A stretch of DNA of 64,000 nt from Lolliginicoccus lacisalsi (GTDB lineage: Bacteria; Actinomycetota; Actinomycetes; Mycobacteriales; Mycobacteriaceae). Each line of letters opens with the position of its first letter. Positions within the stretch are counted from its first letter, which is position 1. Shown here in pieces: positions 35,999 to 44,579 of this stretch. The notes beneath the pieces are model-generated. The model did no database searches and had not been told where the DNA came from. It worked only from the letters and a program-made list of their open reading frames with translations. The DNA is taken from contig NZ_JACYWE010000001.1 of NCBI RefSeq assembly GCF_014841105.1, positions 141,517-205,516 on the forward strand. The letters run 5' to 3'. The translations under genes were made by a program, and so were the position numbers.

Positions 35999-36562
35999 GT
36001 GACGCTTTCCGTCGATCGCGCGCTCGAAACCATCGCCCGCCACCGGCCCGAGCCTGTCGATGCTCCCGGCATGCAGGCCGCGACCGCGCTGATCGTGACC
36101 CGCGAGCAGGATCCGCGCGCGCTGTTCATCCGCCGGGCGCAGCGCGACGGGGATCGCTGGTCCGGCCATGCCGCGCTGCCCGGTGGCAAGGTCTCCCCCG
36201 CCGACGCCGACCGGATCGCCACTGCACGCCGCGAGGCCCACGAGGAGACCGGCGTCACCGGTCTCGCCACCATCGGCGCGCTCGACGACATCAAGGGCTG
36301 GTTCCGCACCGGCGTCGTCACGCCCGTCGTGTTCACCATCCCCGAGCCGCCGCCGCTCATCCTCGAACCAAGCGAGGTGGCCGACGCCGACTGGATACCT
36401 CTCGAGATGCTGGCCGACCGGGCCGCCCGCACCCGCCACCCGTATCCCCGCCTCGGCCCGTGGAAGGCGTGGACGGTGCCGTTCGGCGAGACGGGCGAGC
36501 CACTGATCATCTGGGGGCTGACCTACCGCATCCTGCGGCGGTTCCTCGACCTCTGCCGCTAG
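35999..36562 (+). CDS. Nudix hydrolase, CoA-pyrophosphatase type
   Basis: A 187-residue Nudix protein. GGKVSPADADRIATARREAH followed by EETGVTG is a Nudix box with the REAHEE core. RRAQRDGDRWSGHAALPGGK matches the CoA pyrophosphatase branch, which splits CoA or related nucleotides. The start is GTG at 35999. Its 3' end is followed by a 45-bp palindrome. Confidence 0.87.
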   Translation: MTLSVDRALETIARHRPEPVDAPGMQAATALIVTREQDPRALFIRRAQRDGDRWSGHAALPGGKVSPADADRIATARREAHEETGVTGLATIGALDDIKGWFRTGVVTPVVFTIPEPPPLILEPSEVADADWIPLEMLADRAARTRHPYPRLGPWKAWTVPFGETGEPLIIWGLTYRILRRFLDLCR

Positions 36563-36594
36563 GGGGCGCGCCGGTCGTGGGCCGGTCCACTCCA

Positions 36595-36639
36595 ATCGTG
36601 AAGATCTGGCCACCTGCCACGTGGCTGATTCTTCACGAT
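36595..36639. repeat. 45-bp palindrome, family II copy 1
   Basis: Left arm ATCGTGAAGATCTGGCCAC, right arm GTGGCTGATTCTTCACGAT, with a 7-base loop. The arms are imperfect at two positions. It lies between two convergent genes (Nudix and glycine-rich protein). Confidence 0.88.
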
Positions 36640-36654
36640 CGGCGGCGTCGCGCA

Positions 36655-37563
36655 TCAGGAGAGGCTGCCGAAGTCGATGCACAAGAATCCGGTGCAGTCC
36701 GGCTCGGGAGCGGTGTAGGTGATCACCCCGCTGGGGACGTCGGTGGTCTGGGCGAGGCCAGTTGTGTCACCGAGCGCGGAACCACCTCCGCCCCCACCGC
36801 CGCTTCCGGGCATATTGGATGCTCCTCCACCACCACCGCCGTGGACCCCGGCACCGCCACCGCCACCGCCCTGGAAAATGTCCGTCCCTCCGGTTCCGCC
36901 GACACCGAGGGCGCCCATGGCGCCGTTGGCGAGACCACCCGCACCACCTGCGACAAGTGTGCCCGCGCCTCCTCCTAGCCCTGGTTGGCCATTAAGTGCA
37001 TCGTCGCCGCTGACTCCCGCGTTGCCGCCGAGCCCACCTGAACCGCCACCGCCTGCACCGCCGCCGCCAGCGGCGACGACGAGCCGGGTGGAGAGATCAC
37101 CGGCGACGGTTCGCACATCGGAAGCGCCACCACCACCACCACCGTTGATGCCATCGCCACCACCGTTCGCGCCGCCAGCCCCGTCGGCCGAGCCGTTGGC
37201 GCCGTTGCCGCCGACGAGCACGAACAGGGTGCCGGTGAGCCCGTTCAAGGTGCTGCTCGCCGTCCCGCCGCGTCCGCCGATACGGACGCCGACGTTGCCG
37301 TTTCCACCGTGTCCGCCGATAGCCACGACATCCAGACTGTCCACACCGTCAGGAACGATGAACTCGTGCTGGCCAGCGGTGAGGTACGTGCATGTCACTT
37401 CCGCACCGGTCTGCATGCACTCCGCGGGAAGCGCGGCGGACGCGGTCGCAGGCATGACGAGCGCGGGCACGGCAAGCACGAAAACTGCTCCTGCTCCAAC
37501 GCTAGCCCACCGCCATGGCGAGACAGCGCGTCGTTGATCGGGTGCCGCCTGTTGTCGCATCAT
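36655..37563 (-). CDS. Secreted glycine-rich protein with C-terminal Cys/Gly-Ser tag
   Basis: A 302-residue exported protein. The signal peptide ends in PALVMPATASA-AL. After a short Cys-containing start (CMQTGAEVTCTYL) come long Gly runs (GGNGANGSADGAGGANGG) like those of glycine-rich surface proteins of the PGRS/RTX-like composition. The last residues are PEPDCTGFLCIDFGSLS. The segment CTGxLC followed by GSxS matches the ends of the three beta-propeller proteins near 44-47 kb. Start codons at 37563 and 37560 are both possible. It is probably a surface structure; no enzyme domain is seen. Confidence 0.75.
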   Translation of the reverse strand: MMRQQAAPDQRRAVSPWRWASVGAGAVFVLAVPALVMPATASAALPAECMQTGAEVTCTYLTAGQHEFIVPDGVDSLDVVAIGGHGGNGNVGVRIGGRGGTASSTLNGLTGTLFVLVGGNGANGSADGAGGANGGGDGINGGGGGGASDVRTVAGDLSTRLVVAAGGGGAGGGGSGGLGGNAGVSGDDALNGQPGLGGGAGTLVAGGAGGLANGAMGALGVGGTGGTDIFQGGGGGGAGVHGGGGGGASNMPGSGGGGGGGSALGDTTGLAQTTDVPSGVITYTAPEPDCTGFLCIDFGSLS

Positions 37564-37814
37564 GTGGGGCCTGCTTCCTGTGAGCAAATGAGCCTCGTCC
37601 GGCTCCATGAATGTGCTCGACGCTAGTTCTAGCCGCGCGGAGGCACGCGGCGTTTGTCGCGAGCGAGACGGACCCGTGATTGTTGTACGGCTGTCCGCGT
37701 CATTCCGAATTCGTGGAGGTGTGATCGTGCAGTGCCAAGCCCGGGAGCATCAGTCGGTGCGGGCGCGAGCGCGCCGATCAGGGCCGCGCCGGCAGGACCG
37801 GTACGGTTGGAGGC

Positions 37815-38099
37815 ATGGGCCCACATTCCAACACCTCCTGGCAGGATCCCTGGGACAACAACGACTACGACGACGATGACGCGCCTCGCCGCACCGGACC
37901 CCGCTGGACCACCATCGTCGCGTGGATCGCTATCGCCGCTATGGTGCTCGTGCCCATGATGTCGCTGTTCAACCTGTACCAGGCCGTTCCGCTGCTGGTG
38001 ATCCTCAGCGCTGCCATCCTCGGTGGCATCTTCTACTTGGTCAGCACCCGCGGCGGCGAGCTGATCACCCGCATCAACGACAAGCTCGGCAAGAAGTAG
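37815..38099 (+). CDS. Small membrane protein, two transmembrane segments
   Basis: A 94-residue protein with an acidic, Asp-rich start (NDYDDDD), then hydrophobic spans (about 33-52 and 56-77) and a basic end. The function is unknown. It is followed by a 45-bp palindrome. Confidence 0.7.
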   Translation: MGPHSNTSWQDPWDNNDYDDDDAPRRTGPRWTTIVAWIAIAAMVLVPMMSLFNLYQAVPLLVILSAAILGGIFYLVSTRGGELITRINDKLGKK

Positions 38100-38122
38100 C
38101 GCCCTCGCCGCTAGCGACCGCG

Positions 38123-38167
38123 ATCGTGAAGATCTGGCCACGCGGGACGTAGCTGATTTTTCACGAT
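38123..38167. repeat. 45-bp palindrome, family II copy 2
   Basis: Left arm ATCGTGAAGATCTGGCCAC, right arm GTAGCTGATTTTTCACGAT. It has the same length and loop size as copies 1, 3 and 4. It lies between convergent genes (small membrane protein and thiamine-binding protein). Confidence 0.88.
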
Positions 38168-38200
38168 CGGCAGCGCCCCGGTTCGATCGGCGGCGCGCAG

Positions 38201-38503
38201 CTAGCGCTGCTCCAGCCTCGCCTCCACCCGCGCGACCTTGCCCTCGATCTCGCCGTGATGACCGGGCCTGATGTCGGCCTTGAGGACGAGGGACACCCGC
38301 GGCCCGAACTCGCCCACGGCATCGCAGGCCTGCTTGACGACGGCCATGCACTCGTCCCACTCGCCTTCGATGGTGGTGAACATCGCGTCGGTGCGGCTGG
38401 GCAGGCCGGACTCGCGGACCACCTTGACGGCGGCGGCGACAGCGTCGGACATCGAATCATCTGGGGCGCCACCGGAGGGCGCGACGGAGAAGGCGATCAG
38501 CAT
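38201..38503 (-). CDS. MTH1187-family thiamine-binding protein
   Basis: A 100-residue ferredoxin-like-fold protein. MLIAFSVAPSGG is the typical start, then VRESGLPSRTDAMFTTIEGE and RVSLVLKADIRPGH. The family binds thiamine; it is small and soluble. The ATG at 38503 is chosen because the upstream frame is not family-like. Confidence 0.85.
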   Translation of the reverse strand: MLIAFSVAPSGGAPDDSMSDAVAAAVKVVRESGLPSRTDAMFTTIEGEWDECMAVVKQACDAVGEFGPRVSLVLKADIRPGHHGEIEGKVARVEARLEQR

Positions 38504-38524
38504 CCTTCCACGGTATTCCAGCCG

Positions 38525-38562
38525 CGCGCCCAAGACACGCGCCCAAGACACGCGCCCAAGCC
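38525..38562. repeat. 13-bp tandem repeat
   Basis: GCGCCCAAGACAC occurs about three times in a row, immediately upstream of the thiamine-binding gene start. Confidence 0.75.
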
Positions 38563-38588
38563 ATTAGCCAGGCCCCCGGCACGCCAGT

Positions 38589-38619
38589 GAGCCCCGGTTC
38601 CGCGAGGGAACCGGGGCTC
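38589..38619 (-). terminator. Terminator hairpin of the desaturase operon
   Basis: GAGCCCCGGTTCC and GGAACCGGGGCTC form a perfect 13-bp stem about 32 bases past the desaturase stop. There is no T-run. It also insulates the thiamine-binding gene. Confidence 0.7.
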
Positions 38620-38651
38620 ATGGGACCGGTGCTAGACCGGCTCTACCTGGA

Positions 38652-39779
38652 TCAGGCGGCGACGAGCTCGCGATCCGTGGTGCTGGCGAGCTGTGCCTGC
38701 TCGGCCTTCGTCTTGCGGCTGTCGGGCAGCGCCAGGCGGAAGATCTTCTTGTAGACCGATCCGAACTGGCCGAGGAACGAGCCCGTGTTGTACGGCAGGC
38801 CGTACTTGGCGCAGACTTCCTGGACCTTGGGCGACATCTCGGCGTAGCGGTGCGCCGGGACGTCGGGGAACAGGTGGTGCTCGATCTGGAAGCTCAGGTT
38901 GCCGGACATGATGTGCATGAGGCGGCCACCGTGGAAGTTGGCGGAGCCGAGGATCTGGCGGTAGTACCACGCGCCCTTCGACTCGTTCTCGGTCTCCTCG
39001 ATCGAGAACTCCTGCACGTTGGCGGGGAAGTGACCGTTGAAGATGACCGCGGACGACCAGACGTTGCGGATGAAGTTGGCCGCGACGTTGCCGGCGAAGG
39101 TGACGGGGAAGAACGGGCCGGAGAGCGCCGGGAAGATCAGGTAGTCCTTGAGCGCCTGCTTGCGTCCCTTGTCGAGCGCGCGGCCGAAGCTCTCGCGGGC
39201 CTCGGCGAAGGACTTCTCGCCACGGATGACCTTCTCGGACTCCGCTTCCTGGAGGGCGGTGCCCCACTGGAAGAACGACTGCAGCAGGATCGCGAAGACC
39301 GGGTTGAGCAGCCAGATCGGGTGCCACGGGGTCTCTTCGGTCATGCGCATGACGCCGTAGCCGCTGGCGTCGTGGTCCTTGCCGACGATGTTGGTGTACG
39401 TGTGGTGGACGTAGTTGTGGGTGTAGCGCCAGCTGTCAGCCGAGATGGTGTTGTCCCACTCGAAGTTCTTCGAGGTCAGCTCGGGGTCCTGCATCCAGTC
39501 GTACTGGCCGTGCATGACGTTGTGGCCGATCTCCATGTTGTCGAGGATCTTGGCCGCGCTGAGCGAGGCAACGCCGGCGAGCCAGAATGGCGGGATGATG
39601 CCGGCCCACAGGAAGCCACGGCCCGCGACCTCGAGCTTGCGCTGGACGTCGATGATGCCGCGGATGTAGTCGGCGTCGCGCTGGCCGAGGTCAGCGACGA
39701 CCTCCTGGCGGATGGCGTCGAGGTCCTTGCCGAGTGTTTCGATCTGGTCCGTGGTGAGGTCTGGATGGGTAGTAATCAT
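38652..39779 (-). CDS. desA3: Acyl-CoA delta-9 desaturase, DesA3-like
   Basis: A 375-residue membrane fatty-acid desaturase. The three His boxes are HNVMH, HNYVHH and QIEHH, in the spacing of the DesA3 family, with long hydrophobic stretches between. It introduces a double bond in stearoyl-type substrates to make oleoyl groups, and needs an electron donor. The upstream gene encodes a ferredoxin-type reductase, the same order as the Mycobacterium tuberculosis Rv3230c-desA3 pair. GGAGA precedes the ATG at 39779. A fused version of the two proteins is encoded at 49-51 kb. Confidence 0.9.
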   Translation of the reverse strand: MITTHPDLTTDQIETLGKDLDAIRQEVVADLGQRDADYIRGIIDVQRKLEVAGRGFLWAGIIPPFWLAGVASLSAAKILDNMEIGHNVMHGQYDWMQDPELTSKNFEWDNTISADSWRYTHNYVHHTYTNIVGKDHDASGYGVMRMTEETPWHPIWLLNPVFAILLQSFFQWGTALQEAESEKVIRGEKSFAEARESFGRALDKGRKQALKDYLIFPALSGPFFPVTFAGNVAANFIRNVWSSAVIFNGHFPANVQEFSIEETENESKGAWYYRQILGSANFHGGRLMHIMSGNLSFQIEHHLFPDVPAHRYAEMSPKVQEVCAKYGLPYNTGSFLGQFGSVYKKIFRLALPDSRKTKAEQAQLASTTDRELVAA

Positions 39780-39813
39780 GATTAGTCTCCCTAGCTGTTG
39801 GATCTTGAATTGA

Positions 39814-40932
39814 TTAGAGGTTGACGCTGACGTCGCCGCAGGGCGCCGTCACGCAGATCTGGATGTCCTTGTCCTCTTCGGAGTCGATCTCGCCGGTCAT
39901 GACATTGCGAGTCGTTCCGAAGTCCTTGCGCTTGGTGCACGAGAAGCAGATGCCCATCCGGCAGCCGTACTCCGGCGTGAGCCCCGCCTCCTCGGCCTGC
40001 TCGAGGATGCTGCGGCCGTTGTTGGTGACCTTCTTGTCCGCGAAGGTGAAGGAAAGGTCGCCCTCGACGTCATCGGAGGGGACGGTGCGGACCGGGGCCG
40101 CGAACTGCTCGAGGTGGAGCTGGTCGTCGAGGCCGTCCTCGGCGTAGACCTTGCGCACCGCATCCATTAGGGGCAGCGGTCCGCAGAGGAACGTCTCCGC
40201 GTCGTGGAAGTACGGCTCCGCGGCTTCGAGGTGCTCGCGGTTGAAGTACCCGTGCAGGTCTCCACCGGTCTCTTGCTCGGTGTACGCCCGCACGATCTTC
40301 ACGGTCGGGTACTGCTCCTTGAGCTCGTCGAGCTCGCGGCGGTAGATGATGTCGTTCTCGGTGAACGCGTAGTGCAGGAATGTGATCTTGCCGTTGTAGG
40401 CCTTGTCGCACAGCGTCCGCAGCATCGACATCACCGGGGTGATGCCGGAGCCGCCGCTGATCAGCAGGATGCGTCGCGGGTGCGGCAGCGGGACGAAGAA
40501 CTCGCCCTGTGCCGGCGAGAGGGTGACGATCATCCCGGGCTTGGCGTTGTCACGCAGGTACGGCGAGACGAGGCCGTTGGGGTCCACCTTGATGGTGAGC
40601 TCGATGCGACCGTCGCGGCGGAACTGCGAGTCGGCGGGCGAGTAGCAGCGGGTGCGGCGAATGCCGTCGATGTCGACGGAGAGGCGCACGAACTGCCCTG
40701 CTCGGAAGCCCTTCCAGTTCGCGTTGGGCCGCAGGGTCAGCGTCACGCTATCGCTGGTCTTGCGATCAACCGCGGTGACCTCGGCGCGGACGTCGGTGAG
40801 CGACCACGCGGGGTCGATCATGCTGACGTAGCGGTCCACGCTATGGGGGCTGGCCATGGCTCGGGCGATCGACGATCCCAGAACACGTCGTCCTGGTCGT
40901 GATGACGTCACCACACTCATTGCTGTACGCAT
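39814..40932 (-). CDS. Ferredoxin reductase partner of DesA3 (FNR + 2Fe-2S)
   Basis: A 372-residue electron-transfer protein. FRAGQFVRLSVDIDG and RTRCYSPADSQ are the FAD site, LLISGGSGITPVMSMLRTL the NAD(P)H site, and YGCRMGICFSCTKRKD together with ICVTAPCGDVSVNL the [2Fe-2S] cluster. This is the layout of Rv3230c. The ATG at 40932 lies behind AGGAGTGTAG. It is first in the operon, 34 bp before the desaturase start. Confidence 0.9.
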   Translation of the reverse strand: MRTAMSVVTSSRPGRRVLGSSIARAMASPHSVDRYVSMIDPAWSLTDVRAEVTAVDRKTSDSVTLTLRPNANWKGFRAGQFVRLSVDIDGIRRTRCYSPADSQFRRDGRIELTIKVDPNGLVSPYLRDNAKPGMIVTLSPAQGEFFVPLPHPRRILLISGGSGITPVMSMLRTLCDKAYNGKITFLHYAFTENDIIYRRELDELKEQYPTVKIVRAYTEQETGGDLHGYFNREHLEAAEPYFHDAETFLCGPLPLMDAVRKVYAEDGLDDQLHLEQFAAPVRTVPSDDVEGDLSFTFADKKVTNNGRSILEQAEEAGLTPEYGCRMGICFSCTKRKDFGTTRNVMTGEIDSEEDKDIQICVTAPCGDVSVNL

Positions 40933-41281
40933 CTACACTCCTAGGGCTCGTGACGTGTACTGGGCCGGTTGACCCGATGCACTCAGAGTACATGTGTGCA
41001 CTCAAATGTCGATGGTTCGGGCGGTGTGTTCCCGGACACGTGGCAACAAGCACCAACGCGGGTCGGGGAGCCAGTGAACGGCCGTTGCCGCATGGCGAAA
41101 TTCGCGCGCAGGGCGAGCGATAGCTGGTCAACCGCGGGAAAGCGCGCGCCGGAGGGCATGGTCGCCGACCACACGATGGGGTTCCGATCCCGAGGCGTGG
41201 CATCATTCCCCTGACCCTGGAAAGCTGCTTGCGCCGGATACTCCTCGGCCGCAACCGTCACGACTCGCGATCGGAGCGCCT
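40933..41281. other. Divergent regulatory region, desaturase operon / PaaK-like gene
   Basis: No gene is seen. Two copies of TGCACTCA (40978-40985 and 40997-41004) lie 19 bp apart with AGTACATG between them, within 75 bases of the reductase start; they are candidate regulator sites. The rest (to 41281) has no marked structure. Confidence 0.4.
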
Positions 41282-42625
41282 GTGCTCAGAAACCTGCTGG
41301 CGAGCAAGAAGCCCTCCCCGGACGACATCCTGGCCTTGCAGCGCGCGCGGCTCGCCGACGCTGTCTGCCACGCGCGCGCCCATTCGCCACTGTTCGCCGA
41401 GCTCTACCGGGACCTGCCCGATACCGTCACGGACCCGGGGTTGCTGCCGATCACCACCAAGCCTGGGCTGATGGCCGACTTCGACCGATGGACCACCGAC
41501 CGCGCGATCACCCGCGAGCGGGTCGAGGACTTCCTGGCCCATCCCGAACTGGCCGGCACCCGCTTCCTCGGCAAGTACCTCGTCACGACGACATCGGGCA
41601 CCACGGGACGGCGCGGGTTGTTCGTCCTCTCGCCGGACGAGCTGCGTGCCGTATCCGGCCCCGCGTATCGCATCAGCACGCTGGGACTGCTGATGCCACC
41701 GGTGCGCACGGCCCGGCTGCTCGCCAAGCGCTTCCGCACGGCAACGATCATGGTGTCGATCGGGCATCACGCCATGAACTCCCTGTGGACCCAGGCGCAC
41801 GGCACGGGCAGCAAGCGGCACCAGCGGTTCTCCTCGATGCAGCCACTGCCCGAGCTCGTCGCGCGGCTCAATGCGTTCGACCCGGCGACGCTGACCGGAA
41901 CATCAGGGGTGGTGGCGCTGCTCGCCGGGGAGAAGGCCGCCGGACGCCTACAGATCGCACCGGCCATCGTCATGATCTCCGGGGAAACGCTGTCGGAGGA
42001 GGAACGCGCCTTGATCACCAGCGAGTTCGGCGCACGCGTGATCGACATGTATGCGGCGAACGAGGCGCTGAGACTGAGCACGAGCTGTGCCCACGGCTGG
42101 CATCACGTCTTCACCGACTGGGTGATCTTCGAGCCGGTCGAGGAGGACTACTCCCCCACGCCGGTCGGCCGCCTGTCGCACTCGGTCCTGATCAGCGTGC
42201 TGTATCGCAGGACGCAGCCGCTGCTGCGGTACGAGCTCGGCGATTCGGTGCAGCAACGACCTGATCCGTGCCCCTGCGGCAGCCCCTTCCCGGCGTTCAA
42301 GGTGCACGGGCGCACGGCCGATGTGCTGCGCGACGGCGACGGCAACCCGGTGGCGATCGCGCAGCTCCTGCTGCTTGCCCTCACGAAGCGGGTGGAGGGC
42401 ATCCGGCAGCTCCAGCTCGTGCAGTCGGATGCGAGCACGCTGCGGCTGCGAATGCTCCCGGCCGACGGCACGAGCCTCGACGAGCTGTGGCCCCGAGCGC
42501 GCGACGAATTCGAGAGCCTGCTCGCCGAGCACGACCTGTCCAGGTTCGCGGTCGAGCGAGCCGACGAGCCACCGCGGATGAGCCCGGGAGGCAAGTTCCG
42601 GACGTTCGTACCGATCGATGCCTGA
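41282..42625 (+). CDS. Phenylacetate-CoA ligase (PaaK)-like adenylate-forming enzyme
   Basis: A 447-residue enzyme of the PaaK branch of AMP-forming ligases. The phosphate-binding loop is TTTSGTTGRRG, followed by VIDMYAANEALR and LRYELGDSVQQRPDPCPCGS, which has the paired Cys seen in the family. It activates a carboxylic acid as the adenylate and probably transfers it to CoA. The GTG start follows GGAG. The region downstream (to 43050) looks like decayed coding sequence, so an operon partner may have been lost. Confidence 0.83.
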   Translation: MLRNLLASKKPSPDDILALQRARLADAVCHARAHSPLFAELYRDLPDTVTDPGLLPITTKPGLMADFDRWTTDRAITRERVEDFLAHPELAGTRFLGKYLVTTTSGTTGRRGLFVLSPDELRAVSGPAYRISTLGLLMPPVRTARLLAKRFRTATIMVSIGHHAMNSLWTQAHGTGSKRHQRFSSMQPLPELVARLNAFDPATLTGTSGVVALLAGEKAAGRLQIAPAIVMISGETLSEEERALITSEFGARVIDMYAANEALRLSTSCAHGWHHVFTDWVIFEPVEEDYSPTPVGRLSHSVLISVLYRRTQPLLRYELGDSVQQRPDPCPCGSPFPAFKVHGRTADVLRDGDGNPVAIAQLLLLALTKRVEGIRQLQLVQSDASTLRLRMLPADGTSLDELWPRARDEFESLLAEHDLSRFAVERADEPPRMSPGGKFRTFVPIDA

Positions 42626-43050
42626 CCACGAGCGCCCCACCCTGTTCAACCATGACGCGCAGCACTGCTACAGCGGCATGGCCGCTGAGTACCAGATCCA
42701 GGAGTCGCTCACCGCGTCGGCGTTCCTGAACGTGCCGTGACCGAGCAAGGCCTGCGGCTGCTCGAGGTGAAGAACGCGCGATACAACAGCGCCAGCTACC
42801 CCGCCGCGATCGCTCGCGTCCTCGGTGCACATCGATGGACTGCCCTGCACTGCACATGCCGACCCGGTCCCGGACAGTCCGCCCGCTCACCCGTGCGCTC
42901 GGCGAGCTGAAGTACGACCCGCGCCACCGGGCGGGAGTGGTGCTGGTCAACTGGGGGCCGGTAATCGTGGGCGAGATCGGGGTGCTGCTGATCAGCGATG
43001 ACGCGGACCTGGCAGCGCTAGGAGCCGAGGTCGCCGCGGAGATCAGCTAG
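42618..43050 (+). pseudogene. Possible decayed gene downstream of the PaaK-like gene
   Basis: Three short frames with protein-like composition succeed each other. The first is 40 residues and starts inside the ligase stop (ATGCCTGA). The second opens with GTG at 42737 and includes LLEVKNARYNSASYPAAIAR. The third, after a frame change, ends GVLLISDDADLAALGAEVAA at 43050. Overlapping stop/start pairs suggest a translationally coupled gene broken by frameshifts. The family is not recognised. Confidence 0.35.
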
Positions 43051-43204
43051 CCAAGCGGTTCCCGAATTGTTACTCAATGAATCTATTGGTTCGCATGGGG
43101 CCTATGGTTCTGCTGTGCCAGAGTTCGAGCACATCCTTCCCGCTGGCTGCCCAAAGCCGCGACATGCCTCCAGCGGGGGCCATGCCACGACACGAGGAAC
43201 GCCG
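42626..43204. other. 579-bp stretch without an intact gene
   Basis: Its left part holds the possible pseudogene to 43050. The right part (43051-43204) is presumably the promoter of the first beta-propeller gene; it is visibly more AT-rich at 43065-43110 than its surroundings. Confidence 0.45.
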
Positions 43205-44497
43205 ATGACCACGATCACCGCCAAGAGCCGAACCTCAAGGCACTCATTGCCGCGGATAATGCTCCTAGCGCTGGGCGCCACCCTCGCCGCTGCGCTTCCA
43301 GCCGCCGCGGACACCGTGACCGACACGATCCCGGTGGTCGGCACCCCGCATGGAGTCGCGGTCACCCCGGACGGCACCCGTGCCTACGTCACCAACGGCG
43401 GTGACGCGTCAGTGTCGGTCATCGACACCTCGACCAATACGGTCGTCGGCGCACCCATCACCGTCGGGACTGTTCCGCAGGGGCTGGCAGTGAGCCCCGA
43501 CGGCAACACCGTCTATGTGGCTAACGCCTTCACCGATGTGGTCTCGCTGATCGACACCGCTACCAACATCGTCACCGGCACCATCAACGTCGGGAGCATT
43601 CCACTCGCGGTGGCGTTCAGCCCGGACGGCAGCACTGCCTACGTCACTGTCACCACCACTGACCAGGTGCAGGTGATCGATACCGCCACCAATTCGGTGA
43701 TTGCCACGGTGGGCGTCGGAGACGCCCCAGAGGGAGTCGCGGTCAGCCCCGACGGCAGCACCGTCTACGTCGCCAACAGGGTAGATGATTCAGTGTCGGT
43801 GATCGACACCACTACCAACACGGTCACCACTACCATCGGCGTCGGTAACCGCCCCATCGAGGTGGCGGTCACCCCGGACGGGGCTGCTGTCTACGTCACC
43901 AACGCGGACGACGACACCGTATCGGTGATCGACACCGCCACGAACACAGTCACGGGCGCCCCGGTCCCGGTTGGCGGCGCACCTCTAGGCGTCGCCATCA
44001 CCCCCGACGGAACGCGTGCCTACATTGCCAACAAGGACTCGGCCAACGTCTCGGTGATCGACACCGCCACGAACATGGTGATCGACACGATCACCGTTGG
44101 CGCCGGTCCGCGCGGTGTGGCGATCACCCCCAACGGCAGTACCGTCTACGTCACTAACGCGTTCGACGACACTGTGTCGGTCATCGCGGTCGAAGTCGCT
44201 CCCGCCATCACCGGCACACCACCCGCGGGCGTCGTCGGCGAGCCGTTTGCCTTCAGCTTCACCGTCACCGGCCAGCCCGCGCCCACCGTCACCACCGGCG
44301 ACCCGCTTCCCGCCGGTCTCACCTTGGACTCTGATGGCACGCTGTCCGGCACCCCCACCGAATCCGGCAGCTTCCCGATCACTGTCACCGCCACCAACGG
44401 CATCGCACCCGACGCCACCACCAACGCGGTGATCGAGATCGCACCGGCCGAGTGCACCGGCTCGCTCTGCCTGTCCGCCGGATCGTCGGGCAGCTGA
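43205..44497 (+). CDS. Secreted YVTN beta-propeller protein 1, with Ig-like domain
   Basis: A 430-residue exported protein. The signal peptide ends LPAAA-DT. Repeats of about 42 residues (GVAVTPDGTRAYVTNGGDAS, then VSVIDTSTNTVVG) make a beta-propeller of the YVTN type, probably seven or eight blades. Residues from about 330 (PAITGTPPAGVVGEPFAF) form an Ig-like He_PIG domain, absent from the next two genes. It ends PAECTGSLCLSAGSSGS, the shared C-terminal tag. It is likely a surface binding or structural protein. Confidence 0.85.
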   Translation: MTTITAKSRTSRHSLPRIMLLALGATLAAALPAAADTVTDTIPVVGTPHGVAVTPDGTRAYVTNGGDASVSVIDTSTNTVVGAPITVGTVPQGLAVSPDGNTVYVANAFTDVVSLIDTATNIVTGTINVGSIPLAVAFSPDGSTAYVTVTTTDQVQVIDTATNSVIATVGVGDAPEGVAVSPDGSTVYVANRVDDSVSVIDTTTNTVTTTIGVGNRPIEVAVTPDGAAVYVTNADDDTVSVIDTATNTVTGAPVPVGGAPLGVAITPDGTRAYIANKDSANVSVIDTATNMVIDTITVGAGPRGVAITPNGSTVYVTNAFDDTVSVIAVEVAPAITGTPPAGVVGEPFAFSFTVTGQPAPTVTTGDPLPAGLTLDSDGTLSGTPTESGSFPITVTATNGIAPDATTNAVIEIAPAECTGSLCLSAGSSGS

Positions 44498-44505
44498 CCC
44501 AAGCC

Positions 44506-44536
44506 GCGGCGGCGAGGCCCCGGTCCTCGCCGCCGC
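44506..44536 (+). terminator. GC hairpin after beta-propeller gene 1
   Basis: GCGGCGGCGAGG and CCTCGCCGCCGC form a perfect 12-bp stem nine bases after the stop. The whole inter-gene segment, about 80 bp, recurs almost unchanged after gene 2. No U-run. Confidence 0.6.
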
Positions 44537-44579
44537 CACACCAAGCCCGGCCCCGCGGGCAGACAAGGAAACCAGGACC

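Noticed and set aside
36595..36639. Family II palindromes as ordinary terminators only
   Set aside because: None has a U-run, copy 3 lies before a gene as well as after one, and the constant 45-bp length points to a repeat family; a terminator role remains possible.
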